Shown here piece after piece: positions 18,102 to 26,079 of a DNA stretch of 43,391 nucleotides. Origin of the DNA: Actinomycetes bacterium (GTDB lineage Bacteria > Actinomycetota > Acidimicrobiia > Acidimicrobiales > RAAP-2); contig JAKAZC010000001.1 in assembly GCA_021826655.1 (NCBI GenBank), positions 1 through 43,391 on the forward strand. The letters run 5' to 3'. Position 1 is the first letter of the stretch, and each line of letters starts with the position of its first letter. The translations under genes and the position numbers were made by a program. The notes under the pieces are model-generated. The model was not told where the DNA came from. It ran no database searches and saw only the letters and a list, made by a program, of their open reading frames with translations.

Positions 18102-19803
18102 CGAGCCGGCCGGCCTCGCCGGTGCGGGCCGCCTCGGCCGCCAGCCACGTCCGGTAGCCGCCGTCGAGGTTGCGTGCCTCGACGCCGAGCCGGTGGAGCA
18201 ACTCGGTCGCGGTGTGTCCCCGCTGGCCGACCTGGCACACGACGGCGAACGGTCCCGGGCCGAGGGACGCCAGGTCCTGGCGTATCGAGTCGAGCGGGGC
18301 GCTGACATTGCCGGGAATGGTGCCCGCCGCGTGCTCGGCCGGCGTGCGTACGTCGAGGAGCGTCCATCCGGCAGCGAGCAGCGCCGGGAGCTCGTCCGGC
18401 GCCACCACGTCGCACTCGCCGGACAGGACGTTCTCGGCCATGTAGCCGAGCATGTTCACCGGGTCCTTGGCCGAGGAGAACGGTGGTGCGTAGGCGAGCT
18501 CCAGGTCGGCCAGGGCCGGTGCCCGGATCCCCGCGGTCATCGCGGTGGCCGGCACATCGATGCGCTTGTCGACTCCAGCACCACCGACGGCCTGGGCTCC
18601 CAGGATCGTCCCGTCGATCGGGTCGAACAGGAGTTTGAGCGCCATCTGCTCGGCCCCGGGGTAGTAGGTGGCGTGGCTCATGGGATGGGAGTGCACGCAG
18701 CGGTACGGCCGGCCGGCGGCACGCAGCCGCGTCTCGCTCCAGCCCGTCATGGCGGCCGTACGGGAGAAGACCTGGACGATGGCGGTCCCGATCGACGGGG
18801 ACGGGGGCTGGACCAGACCGGCGATGTGGTCCGCGGCGCGGCGACCCTGGCGGTTGGCCACGTTGGCCAGGGCGATCAGCGAGGCGCCACCCCCGACGGA
18901 GTCGACCTTGTCGACCGCGTCCCCGACTGCGTAGATGTCCGGGTGGCTCGTCTGGCCGCTCCCGGTCACCGCGATGCCTCCGGCCGGTCCGATGGCGAGG
19001 CCGGCGAGGACGGCGAGCCTGGTGTCGGGGCGGACCCCGATCGAGCCGACCACCAGATCGCCGGGGACCACCCGACCGTCGGCCAGGACCACGGCGTCGC
19101 CGGTGACCCCGGTGACGGCGACACCGGTGAGGACCCGCACGCCATGGGCGACCAATTCGGCCTCGACCAGCACCGCCAGCTCGGGATCGAGCGGGGCGAG
19201 GATCTGGGAGGCAGCCTCCACGACGGTGACGCCGACATCACCGTGGACGAGGTTCTCCGCCGTCTCGAGGCCGATGAACCCGCCGCCGATCACCACGGCC
19301 GACCGCGGTCGGCCCGCCACGTCGCCGTGCAGGAGCGCCGCGTCCTCGACGGTGCGCAGCGAACGGACCCGGTCGAAGCCCGGGATCGGCGGCCGCACGG
19401 AGACGGCCCCCGGACTGAGCACCAGCTTGTCGTAGCTGATCTGGTAGGACTCGCCGTCGGGCCCTCGCCGTACGGTGGCGACGTGCGCGTCCGCGTCGAT
19501 GCCCACGACCTCGGAACCCACCCGGACGTCGAGCCGGAACCGCTCGTGCAGGCGTTCGGGGGTCTGCAGCAGGAGGTCGTCCTCGTCCTCGATCACCCCA
19601 CCGACGAAGTAGGGCAGGCCGCAGTTGGCGTAGGAGACGTGGCCGGAACGCTCCACCACGGTGATCTCCGCCGCCTCGTCCAGGCGACGGAGCCGGGTGG
19701 CGGCCGACATGCCGCCGGCGACACCGCCGACGACGAGGACCCGGAGCGGCCGTCCGGTCCTCCGGCTGCCGGCCCGGGCCCGGCGGTCTGTATCCGTCGT
19801 CAT
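18085..19803 (-). CDS. CoA-disulfide reductase with C-terminal rhodanese domain
   Basis: A 572-aa FAD/NAD(P)H flavoprotein. The FAD site VVGGVAGG is at residues 24-31, and the single active-site Cys61 lies in SYANCGLPYF as in CoADR. The second dinucleotide fold VVIGGGFIG is near 168, then IYAVGDAV, and the CoADR tail AYAPPFSSAKDPVNMLGYMAEN. A rhodanese domain covers about the last 100 residues, with DVRTPAEHAAGTIPGN and the persulfide loop CQVGQRG. Such fusions reduce CoA disulfide, CoA-persulfide or polysulfide. It is convergent with the CstR-like gene and divergent from the SQR-like remnant, a coherent sulfane-sulfur locus. Confidence 0.93.
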   Translation of the reverse strand: MTTDTDRRARAGSRRTGRPLRVLVVGGVAGGMSAATRLRRLDEAAEITVVERSGHVSYANCGLPYFVGGVIEDEDDLLLQTPERLHERFRLDVRVGSEVVGIDADAHVATVRRGPDGESYQISYDKLVLSPGAVSVRPPIPGFDRVRSLRTVEDAALLHGDVAGRPRSAVVIGGGFIGLETAENLVHGDVGVTVVEAASQILAPLDPELAVLVEAELVAHGVRVLTGVAVTGVTGDAVVLADGRVVPGDLVVGSIGVRPDTRLAVLAGLAIGPAGGIAVTGSGQTSHPDIYAVGDAVDKVDSVGGGASLIALANVANRQGRRAADHIAGLVQPPSPSIGTAIVQVFSRTAAMTGWSETRLRAAGRPYRCVHSHPMSHATYYPGAEQMALKLLFDPIDGTILGAQAVGGAGVDKRIDVPATAMTAGIRAPALADLELAYAPPFSSAKDPVNMLGYMAENVLSGECDVVAPDELPALLAAGWTLLDVRTPAEHAAGTIPGNVSAPLDSIRQDLASLGPGPFAVVCQVGQRGHTATELLHRLGVEARNLDGGYRTWLAAEAARTGEAGRLVTPAS

Positions 19804-19864
19804 GGTCCACGTCCTCGATGAGGGAGTTCCGCCCCGTTCACCCTACCCAGACAGGTGGTGGACG

Positions 19865-20395
19865 GTGCATGCCCGAGCACGCGGTGCACCGACGGGAGGA
19901 GGCCGTGCCACGCACCGGATCGTCGTCCTGGGAGGCGGCACCGGCGGGACCGTGACCGCCAACCGTCTTCGCAACGCCCACGGCCCGGACGACGCGGAGA
20001 TCACCGTCGTCGACCAGGACGACAGGCACGTCTACCGGCCGGGCCTGCTGTCCGTGCCCTTCGGGATCACCCGAACCGCGGACACCGTCCGGCACTGGGG
20101 TGGCCAGCTGCACGCCGGCATCGGGTACCGGACCACCGGGGTGGACCACGTCGACCCCGGGCGTCACGAGGTGGTGCTCGGCGACGGGTCGGCGCTCGCC
20201 CAGGAAGCGCTCGTCGTCGCCACCGGTGCGGTGCCTCCGCCCGAGGAGACCGAGGGACTCACCGGACCCGGTTGGATGGCGTCGGTGGGACTCTTCGGGT
20301 TCGTGGCGGACGACTTCATCGACCAGGTGAAGGACGTCGTCACTGTGGGTGAGCTCGACGGGATCGCCGCGGGCGGCGAGATCACCTTCACGTAG
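19865..20395 (+). pseudogene. Truncated, probably frameshifted sulfide:quinone oxidoreductase-like gene
   Basis: The translated segment HRIVVLGGGTGGTVTANRLR through VVATGAVPPPEETEGLTGPGW matches the first third (about 125 residues) of SQR-type FAD proteins, including the FAD loop GGGTGG. After GW, at about 20276, the homology stops and a 40-residue unrelated tail ends at 20395; neither other frame continues SQR. At the front, a good ribosome site (GGGAGGAGG, 19894-19902) precedes GTG 19905, but that start is one base out of frame. Adding one base near 19916 would give VPRTRIVVLGGG, a normal start. The only in-frame start is GTG 19865. It is most likely decayed. Confidence 0.6.
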
Positions 20396-21068
20396 ACGCG
20401 GGCCACTCCCGCCCGCCCGGTCCCGCCGCCGGGTCGAACCGCTCGACGGAGTGTCCCCGTCCGATCATGACCGTGCCGACCAGCTCCGGCGGGAACAGTC
20501 CGTGCCCGACGACCCCCGGCACGCCGTCCAGCGTACGGGCCAGCGCTCCCGGGTCGTGGAACTCCCCGGTGAGGTCCGCCAGCACGCCGCCATCGGGCGT
20601 ACGCGGTGCGTCGCGCCGTCGGACGGCACCGAGGCGGGCGAAGGTCGAGGCCGCTCCGAACGACAGGACCTCGATCGGGATCGGGGGGTGGAGCGCACCG
20701 GTCAGCTTGCTCGAGTCGGCGATCACCACGAACACGTCGGCCGCCGCGGCTACGAGCTTCTCTCGCGTGTGGGCGCCTCCCCCGCCCTTCACCAGCCAGC
20801 CGTCCGGGGTGATCTGGTCGGCGCCGTCGATGGCGAGGTCGATCCGATCGGACGTGAACGGCCCCACCCGGAGTCCGAGGCCGGTGGCGATCCTCTGGGT
20901 GCGCGGAGAGGTGGCGACACAGCGCACGGACAGGCTCCTGCGGGCGAGCGCCGGGAGCAGGTAGGCCACGGTCGACCCGGTCCCAAGGCCCAGGACCATC
21001 GAGTCCTCGACCAGGAGCGCCGCCGCTTCGGCGACGCGCCGCTTCTCGGAGTCCCGGTCAGGTCCCAC
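20388..21068 (-). CDS. rpiA: Ribose-5-phosphate isomerase A
   Basis: A 226-aa enzyme of the non-oxidative pentose phosphate pathway, interconverting ribose 5-phosphate and ribulose 5-phosphate. The RpiA signatures are complete: GLGTGSTVAYLLPALA, the catalytic DLAIDGADQI and LVKGGGGAHTREKLVA. I chose GTG 21068 because the homology starts at SEKRRVAEAAALLVED; the frame stays open to 21203 but the extension overlaps the upstream small gene. The stop overlaps the SQR-like remnant by 8 bp, convergently. Together with zwf 5 kb away it serves NADPH and ribose supply. Confidence 0.93.
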   Translation of the reverse strand: MGPDRDSEKRRVAEAAALLVEDSMVLGLGTGSTVAYLLPALARRSLSVRCVATSPRTQRIATGLGLRVGPFTSDRIDLAIDGADQITPDGWLVKGGGGAHTREKLVAAAADVFVVIADSSKLTGALHPPIPIEVLSFGAASTFARLGAVRRRDAPRTPDGGVLADLTGEFHDPGALARTLDGVPGVVGHGLFPPELVGTVMIGRGHSVERFDPAAGPGGREWPAST

Positions 21069-21094
21069 GGGAGTCCGGGACGGACCGGCCCCGC

Positions 21095-21247
21095 TCAGCG
21101 ATCGGCCGTGGGGTCGTCCGCGCCGGCCCACGACGACGGTGGATCGCTCGCAGGGAACGACTCCCGCTCGGCCTCGTCGAGTCCGTCGTCGGGGTCCACA
21201 CACGGCACGTCCCGCTGGTCGCCCTCGGTCAGCCGGTCCGTGTGCAC
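21095..21247 (-). CDS. Small acidic conserved protein (50 aa)
   Basis: Starting at GTG 21247, the frame reads VHTDRLTEGDQRDVPC and ends EAERESFPASDPPSSWAGADDPTADR. The phrase ESFPASDPPSSW recurs in short actinobacterial and proteobacterial proteins of unknown function, from memory. It lies 26 bp upstream of rpiA on the same strand, so it is probably cotranscribed. It has no membrane segment. It is strongly acidic and probably disordered. Confidence 0.55.
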   Translation of the reverse strand: MHTDRLTEGDQRDVPCVDPDDGLDEAERESFPASDPPSSWAGADDPTADR

Positions 21248-21286
21248 GGTGCCAGGCTAGTTGTCGGGCCGGGTCGTCGCGCCGTC

Positions 21287-23313
21287 TCAGGTGGCCCGGG
21301 CGTCGGCCAGGAGACGGTCGTCGTCGGCCATCAGCACCCGCGCCAGGTCACGGATCATCGCGACCACCTCGGGGTGCTCCTCCGTGTCCCAGCCCTCCAG
21401 CAGCTCGCTGAGCGAGTCGCGCCTCGCCCGGGTGAGGCGGTCGATGGCGTCGGTCCCGGCACCGGTCACCTCGAGCCGCCGGCCGCCGGCCCGCTCGACG
21501 CAGGCGATCATGTCCGCGGCTTCCAACTCGTCGACGCCTTCACGGAGCCGATCGGGGTCCACGTGCAGCTGGGCGGCGACCTCCTCGACGGTGGCGTCGG
21601 GCCGATCGGCCACCCGGTAGAGGAGCCAGCACGCCCGGGGACGGAGTGCGAGGCCCGCCCGCCCGGCCAGCATCTCGTAGAGCTCGCGCCGGTCCTCGTG
21701 GTTGACGGCGCGCTCGAGGAGTCGTTGGACCTCGTCGAGCGAGTTGCGCGGCGAGGGCAGGCCCAGGTGCTCCCCCGGCTCCGATTCCCGGATCGCCTTG
21801 CGGAGGGGCACCTCCGGGAGGGTCCAGCTCAGCAGGAAGGCGGCGAAGGCGATGGGTACGCCGATCAGGAACATGGTCTGGATGGTGTGGGCGATGCCGT
21901 CGACCACCCCGGCCTGCACGGCGGCGGGCAGACGGCGGATCGCGTCGGGGTTGTCGGCACCGAGGCTGAGGCCGGGGGGGCGGCGTGGAGGTGGAGCGCC
22001 CGCAGCACATTGGTCATGAGAAGGTTGGCGAAGACCGCGCCGAACACGGCGGTTCCGAAGGAGCCGCCGATGGACCGGAAGAAGGTGACCCCGGACGTGG
22101 CCGTCCCGAGCTCCTCGTAGGCGACCGCGTTCTGGACGGCCACGGTCAGGACCTGGAGGATGAGTCCCAGGCCGAATCCGAACACGGCCATGTACGCGGC
22201 GGCCGCCCAGGCCCCGGTGTGCACCCCGATCAGCGACATCAGGAACAGGCCGACGGTCATGAGGGCGGTACCGACGACCGGGAAGACTTTGTACCGCCCC
22301 CATCTGCTGACGAGCAGACCCGATCCGATCGAAGCGACCAGCAGTCCGCCCATCAGCGGGAACAGTCGGAGGCCTGACTGGATGGCACTCACCCCGCGGA
22401 CGTCCTGGAAGAACAGGGGAAGGAAGGTCAGGGCGCCGAACATGGCGAAGCCGACCACGAATCCGATCGCACTTGCCGCGCTGAAGACCCTGTTGGCGAA
22501 CAGTGCCAACGGGATGATCGGCTCGACGGCCCGTCGCTCAGCCAGCAGGAACAGGACGGCGAAGACGATCCCGGCGACGGCCAGACCGATGATGACGGGT
22601 GAGCTCCACGGGTACGACGACCCGCCGAGGCTGGTGAAGAGGACCAGCGAGGTGGCGGACAGGGCGATGAGCGCGGTGCCGAGGTAGTCGATGACGTGGT
22701 GCACGCGGGCGGATGCGGACGGGAGCGCCATCGCGGTCACCACGAGGGCGACGGCCCCGATGGGAACGTTGATGTAGAAGATCCACCGCCAGGACAGGTA
22801 GTCGACGAAGACGCCGCCGATCAGAGGTCCGACGACCGAGGTCACGCCGAACATGGCCATGAACAGACCCATGTAGCGGCCCCGGTCGCGGGGGGAGACC
22901 ACGTCGCCCACGATGGTCATCGCACCTATCATGAGGCCGCCGCCACCGAGACCCTGGATCGCCCGGAACGAGATGAGCTCGATCATCGACGTGCTCAGCC
23001 CGGCGAGCACGGACCCGACCAGGAAGATGACGATCGCCCCCTGGAAGAAGACCTTCCGACCGTAGAGGTCACCGAGCTTTCCCCACAGGGGCGTCGAGAC
23101 CGTCGACGCCAGCAGGTAGGCGGTCACCACCCAGCTGAGGTGCGACGCCCCGTGGAGGTCGCCCACGATCGTGGGCAGGGCGGTCGACACCACGGTCTGG
23201 TCGAGCGCGGCCAGGAACATGCCGAGCATGAGGGCGCCGATGATCACCAGGACCTGCCGGCGGGGAAGCGCCCCCGCCGGTTCCTGGAGCACCTCCGCGG
23301 CGGTGTCTGCCAT
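21287..23313 (-). pseudogene. DHA2 (14-helix) drug exporter fused to a MarR-like domain, frameshifted at a C7 run
   Basis: The first frame (from ATG 23313) encodes a major facilitator exporter: LDQTVVSTALPTI, GKLGDLYGRKVFF (motif A) and MFGVTSVVGPLIGG (motif C), reaching NVLRALHLHAAPP. At 21974-21980 (seven G on the plus strand) the frame breaks. The downstream frame continues at once with GLSLGADNPDAIRRLPAAV, the last membrane helix MFLIGVPIAFAAFLLSW and then a winged-helix, MarR-like domain (ATVEEVAAQLHVDPDRLREGVDELEAADMI). One additional C would give a single 676-aa protein. It could be a sequencing error, a real or phase-variable mutation, or -1 slippage on C-CCC-CCG. ATG 23340 is an alternative start. 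Confidence 0.8.
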
Positions 23314-23421
23314 CGTCCCGATCGCCTCCCTCGACGTCATGTGGAACTTAGGCGGTTCTGGGTCCCCGGGGAACAGGCCGTGCCACCGGGAACGGCGACC
23401 GACTGCGTCACCGGGCGTCCC

Positions 23422-23441
23422 ATGATACCCTCTGGGGTATG
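23422..23441. promoter_or_regulatory. Second CsoR/CstR-type operator, in the divergent exporter/Cys-rich promoter
   Basis: GATACCCTCTGGGGTATG holds TACCC-N3-GGGGTA, the same form as the site at 17798-17813. TACCCT (23426-23431) could be a -10 for a leaderless transcript starting at ATG 23439. On the other strand TATCAT (23427-23422) could be the -10 of the exporter gene. A repressor bound here would cover both promoters. Confidence 0.7.
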
Positions 23442-23597
23442 TGTAGAGCCGTGACGTGCAAGGGGTGCGGGCAGCCGACCTGGAAGGGATGTGGACTGCA
23501 CGTGGAGCAGGTGCTGGGCCACGTGGCCCCCGAGGACCGGTGCAGGTGCGCCACCGACGCCTCACCGCCGTCGAGGCGTCGGTGGTTCGGCCGCTGA
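23439..23597 (+). CDS. Small Cys-rich zinc-ribbon-like protein (52 aa)
   Basis: The protein opens MCRAVTCKGCGQPTWKGCG and continues HVEQVLGHVAPEDRCRC, with Cys at 2, 7, 10, 18, 35 and 37 and one conserved-looking His21. Short actinobacterial proteins with this wording exist, from memory, and have no assigned role. The ATG directly abuts the CsoR-type operator, so translation is probably leaderless. The last 15 codons form a strong DNA inverted repeat and are Arg/Pro-rich, so the conserved part is probably residues 1-37. It is divergent from the exporter. Metal or thiol/persulfide handling is a reasonable guess, not shown. Confidence 0.65.
   Translation: MCRAVTCKGCGQPTWKGCGLHVEQVLGHVAPEDRCRCATDASPPSRRRWFGR
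23551..23585. terminator. 13-bp inverted repeat between convergent genes
   Basis: CCACCGACGCCTC (23551-23563) and its perfect complement (23573-23585) flank a 9-nt loop. The stem lies in the 3' end of the Cys-rich gene and 26 bases beyond the stop of the convergent carboxymuconolactone-decarboxylase-like gene, so a shared bidirectional terminator is the simplest reading. Confidence 0.55.
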
Positions 23598-23610
23598 CCG
23601 GGCGGTGGGT

Positions 23611-24261
23611 TCAGTGCCCCGGTCTCGGGCGGTGACCGGGGCGCCCGGCACCGGTGTTGTCAGCTCCCTCGACGACGACCTCGACCACCGCCTCGTCCCG
23701 GTCGTCGAACTCGGTCCGCAGCGCGCGGGACATCACCGCGTGCTGGAGGTACAGCGTCGTGATGTAGGTGAGCTCGAGGATCTCCTCGTCGGGAAGGTGT
23801 GACCGGAGGGCGTCGAACAATCCGTCGGGGACACGTCCGTGGTCGAACGCCAGGGAGTCGGTGTAGGCCAGCACCAGGCGCTGGTCCGGGTCGAAGCAGT
23901 CGGCCGCCGCCCAGTGGGGCACCGCGGCGATGACCTCCTCGGGCACGGCCAGCGCACGGAGCGACTTGCAGTGCTGGGAGTAGACGAACTGGCTGCCGGA
24001 CGCCCAGCCGACCCTGGCCTGGGCCAGCTCCCGGAGCACGGGGTCGAGGCGACGGGTCGGGCTCTGGTAGAGCCCGAAGCCCTGGACGGCGTGTTCGAGG
24101 ATGTCGGGAACCAGGGCGAAGACCGTCCACCAGTCGCCGGTGGTCCCGTCCGACGTCCCTGGCTCCGCCACCGGGTCCCGGTCCCCGAACAGCAGGTCGT
24201 ACATGACGGTGACGATCGGAGCCGCCGCCTCGGACCGCGGCACTCCGCGCAGGCGTGCCAT
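23611..24261 (-). CDS. Carboxymuconolactone decarboxylase-like (AhpD-fold) protein
   Basis: A 216-aa alpha-helical protein. VLRELAQARVGWASGSQFVYSQHCKSLRALAVPEEVI and QRLVLAYTDSLAFDHGRVPDGLF are phrases of the CMD/AhpD fold, interrupted here only by my quotation. The redox CxxC of AhpD is not present; the corresponding site reads YSQHCK with a single Cys and a His, so peroxidase activity of the AhpD kind is unlikely. ATG 24261 lies 4 bp after the VOC gene stop. It is the last gene of a six-gene minus-strand run. The substrate is unknown. Confidence 0.82.
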   Translation of the reverse strand: MARLRGVPRSEAAAPIVTVMYDLLFGDRDPVAEPGTSDGTTGDWWTVFALVPDILEHAVQGFGLYQSPTRRLDPVLRELAQARVGWASGSQFVYSQHCKSLRALAVPEEVIAAVPHWAAADCFDPDQRLVLAYTDSLAFDHGRVPDGLFDALRSHLPDEEILELTYITTLYLQHAVMSRALRTEFDDRDEAVVEVVVEGADNTGAGRPGHRPRPGH

Positions 24262-24265
24262 GCCC

Positions 24266-24850
24266 TCAGACCGCCGTCCGGTCGCCGGCCCGTGCCGGCG
24301 TGTGGCCGACGTCGCCGGCCCCGAGCGCCCGTGTCCAGCAGGCGAACTCGAGGAGGATCCCGTCGGGGTCCTGGAAGTAGATGGAGCGTACGAACACCCC
24401 GGGGTGCAACTCGTCGACGACGCCCCACTCGCTGTCGTCGTGGTTGGCGACGTCGGTGCAGTCGACCCCGGCGGCGCGCAGCCGGTCCCGGTAGTCGTCG
24501 ATCCGTTCCGGTGGCACGGCGAACGCCACGTGGTTCATCGACCCGACGGCGCTGGTCAGGCTGCCCTGGTCGGGGCGCCCTGTCGGTGCCGACACGCCGG
24601 GAACGCCCTCGGGTGCATCGGGGAACCAGAAGAAGGCGAGGGCGTCACCGCCTCCGCAGTCGAAGAAGAAGTGCTGGCCCATGCCGGCAGGCAGCTCGAT
24701 CGTCTTGACCAGGGGCATCCCGAGGACGTTGGTGTAGAAGTCGACCGTCCGTGCCATGTCCCGGCAGACGAGTGCCAGGTGGTTGATCCCCCGGAACTCG
24801 AAGCCCGCGTCGTCGGAGGGGGAGGAACGGGCGTCGTCGGGCTGGGCCAT
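24266..24850 (-). CDS. VOC-family (glyoxalase/dioxygenase fold) protein
   Basis: A 194-aa metalloenzyme of the vicinal oxygen chelate fold. Two beta-alpha-beta repeats are visible: FRGINHLALVCRDMARTVDFYTNVLGMPLV and MNHVAFAVPPERIDDYRDRL with IYFQDPDGILLEFACW. The candidate metal ligands are His in NHLAL, His in NHVAF and Glu in LLEFA. A good ribosome site (GAGGAGCACCC) precedes ATG 24850. It is closely linked to the CMD-like gene, so both may act in breakdown of a ring or keto compound. This is inference. Confidence 0.88.
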   Translation of the reverse strand: MAQPDDARSSPSDDAGFEFRGINHLALVCRDMARTVDFYTNVLGMPLVKTIELPAGMGQHFFFDCGGGDALAFFWFPDAPEGVPGVSAPTGRPDQGSLTSAVGSMNHVAFAVPPERIDDYRDRLRAAGVDCTDVANHDDSEWGVVDELHPGVFVRSIYFQDPDGILLEFACWTRALGAGDVGHTPARAGDRTAV

Positions 24851-24966
24851 GGGTGCTCCTCGCAGTGGTGCCGGTTGGCCGGATACGGACGCCGACCGGT
24901 GGACGGGGCCAACCGTAACCCCCGCGCCCCGGCCGCGCCCCGTGGGGGCACCTGCCCCTCAGTCCC

Positions 24967-26079
24967 TCAGCTGCCCAGCAGGGCCAGCGCCTCGAGATCG
25001 ATGGCCTGTTGCGCGTGGCGCCGCACGCTGGTGGTGAACATGCGGTCGCCACGCTCGGTCTGCCTGACCATCATCGACGCGCCCACCGCCATGAGGAGGC
25101 CTCCGAACGCCTCGCGTCGGAAGTCGGTGTGCAGGGCGCCGATCGGGTAGTCGGGCACGCCGGCGGCGACCAGCGCTTCGTGGTAGCCGGCGACGAGCGT
25201 GTCCGCCGCCGTCCGCCGCACCTCGGGCTCGAGGCTGCCACCGACGAAGTAGGCCAGGTCGTAGGCCCCGCAGCCCCAATTGACGGTCTGGAAGTCGACC
25301 ACCGCCGGCTCGGGCCGGTCCGGGGTGAACAGGAGGTTGTCGAGTCGGAAGTCGGCATGGACGATGGTCCGTGGGCCCCGTGCTCGGGACATCCAGGTCC
25401 GCAGGCGGGGCACGAAGGCCTCGAGCAGTGCCCGGTGGTCGGGATCCAACCGGTCGCCGAAGCGCTCGAGGAATCCGGGGAACACCCCGGTCACCAGGGT
25501 GGCGGTCAACTCGTCACCTTCTGGCGACGACCGGTTGATCCATCCGGTGGCGGCGAGCCCCGGATCCTCCCAGCACGGACCGTGCAGGGCGGCCAGCTGC
25601 CGGAGGGCGGCGGCGGCCACGCCGGCGTCGCACCCCTCGATCTCGTCCCCCTGGGTCGCGTCCTCGAGGTCCTCCAACAGCAGGGTGAACCACGACTCCA
25701 CCGGGTCGAGGGCGGCGAAGAGGAGCGCGGGCACGCGGGCGTCCACCCGGTGTGCCAGCTCCGCGTAGAACCGCACCTCGACCTCGTAGGCCCGCATCAC
25801 CCGGCCGGTGTTCAGGCTCTGCCCGTCCTGTGACGCGAACTTTCCGACGACGCTGGACGGACCCGCCCGCGCCGGTTCGTAGCCGAGGTGGAAACGCACG
25901 GTGTCCGCCATCTGGCCGGTTCCCACCGGCGTCGCCTCCACTCTCACCACACGGGCCCCGCGGGCCAGGTGCCCGCGGTCGTGCAGGACGGCGGTCAGCC
26001 ACGTGGAGTCGACCTCGGCGGCCGTCCTTCGGACCTCGTCGGCCCCGGCGGCACCCGTCGAGGGCCCGGTCACGCCCAT
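24967..26079 (-). CDS. APH-type phosphotransferase (kinase-like fold)
   Basis: A 370-aa protein of the aminoglycoside phosphotransferase/ecdysteroid-kinase-like superfamily. VVGKFASQD carries the nucleotide-binding Lys, VHADFRLDNLLF is the catalytic HxDxxxxN loop and AVVDFQTVNW holds the metal-binding Asp. Bacterial members close to this wording act on small metabolites rather than aminoglycosides, so I would not call it a resistance gene. ATG 26079 overlaps the Gfo/Idh/MocA gene stop by 10 bp, showing translational coupling. Confidence 0.88.
   Translation of the reverse strand: MGVTGPSTGAAGADEVRRTAAEVDSTWLTAVLHDRGHLARGARVVRVEATPVGTGQMADTVRFHLGYEPARAGPSSVVGKFASQDGQSLNTGRVMRAYEVEVRFYAELAHRVDARVPALLFAALDPVESWFTLLLEDLEDATQGDEIEGCDAGVAAAALRQLAALHGPCWEDPGLAATGWINRSSPEGDELTATLVTGVFPGFLERFGDRLDPDHRALLEAFVPRLRTWMSRARGPRTIVHADFRLDNLLFTPDRPEPAVVDFQTVNWGCGAYDLAYFVGGSLEPEVRRTAADTLVAGYHEALVAAGVPDYPIGALHTDFRREAFGGLLMAVGASMMVRQTERGDRMFTTSVRRHAQQAIDLEALALLGS

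Noticed and set aside
19804..19864. CsoR-type operator before the CoA-disulfide reductase gene
   Set aside because: CCCTACCCAGACAGGTGG has only one good half; no TACCC-N3-GGGGTA palindrome is present.
24967..26079. Aminoglycoside resistance gene
   Set aside because: The kinase motifs are generic to the APH superfamily and the operon context is metabolic.
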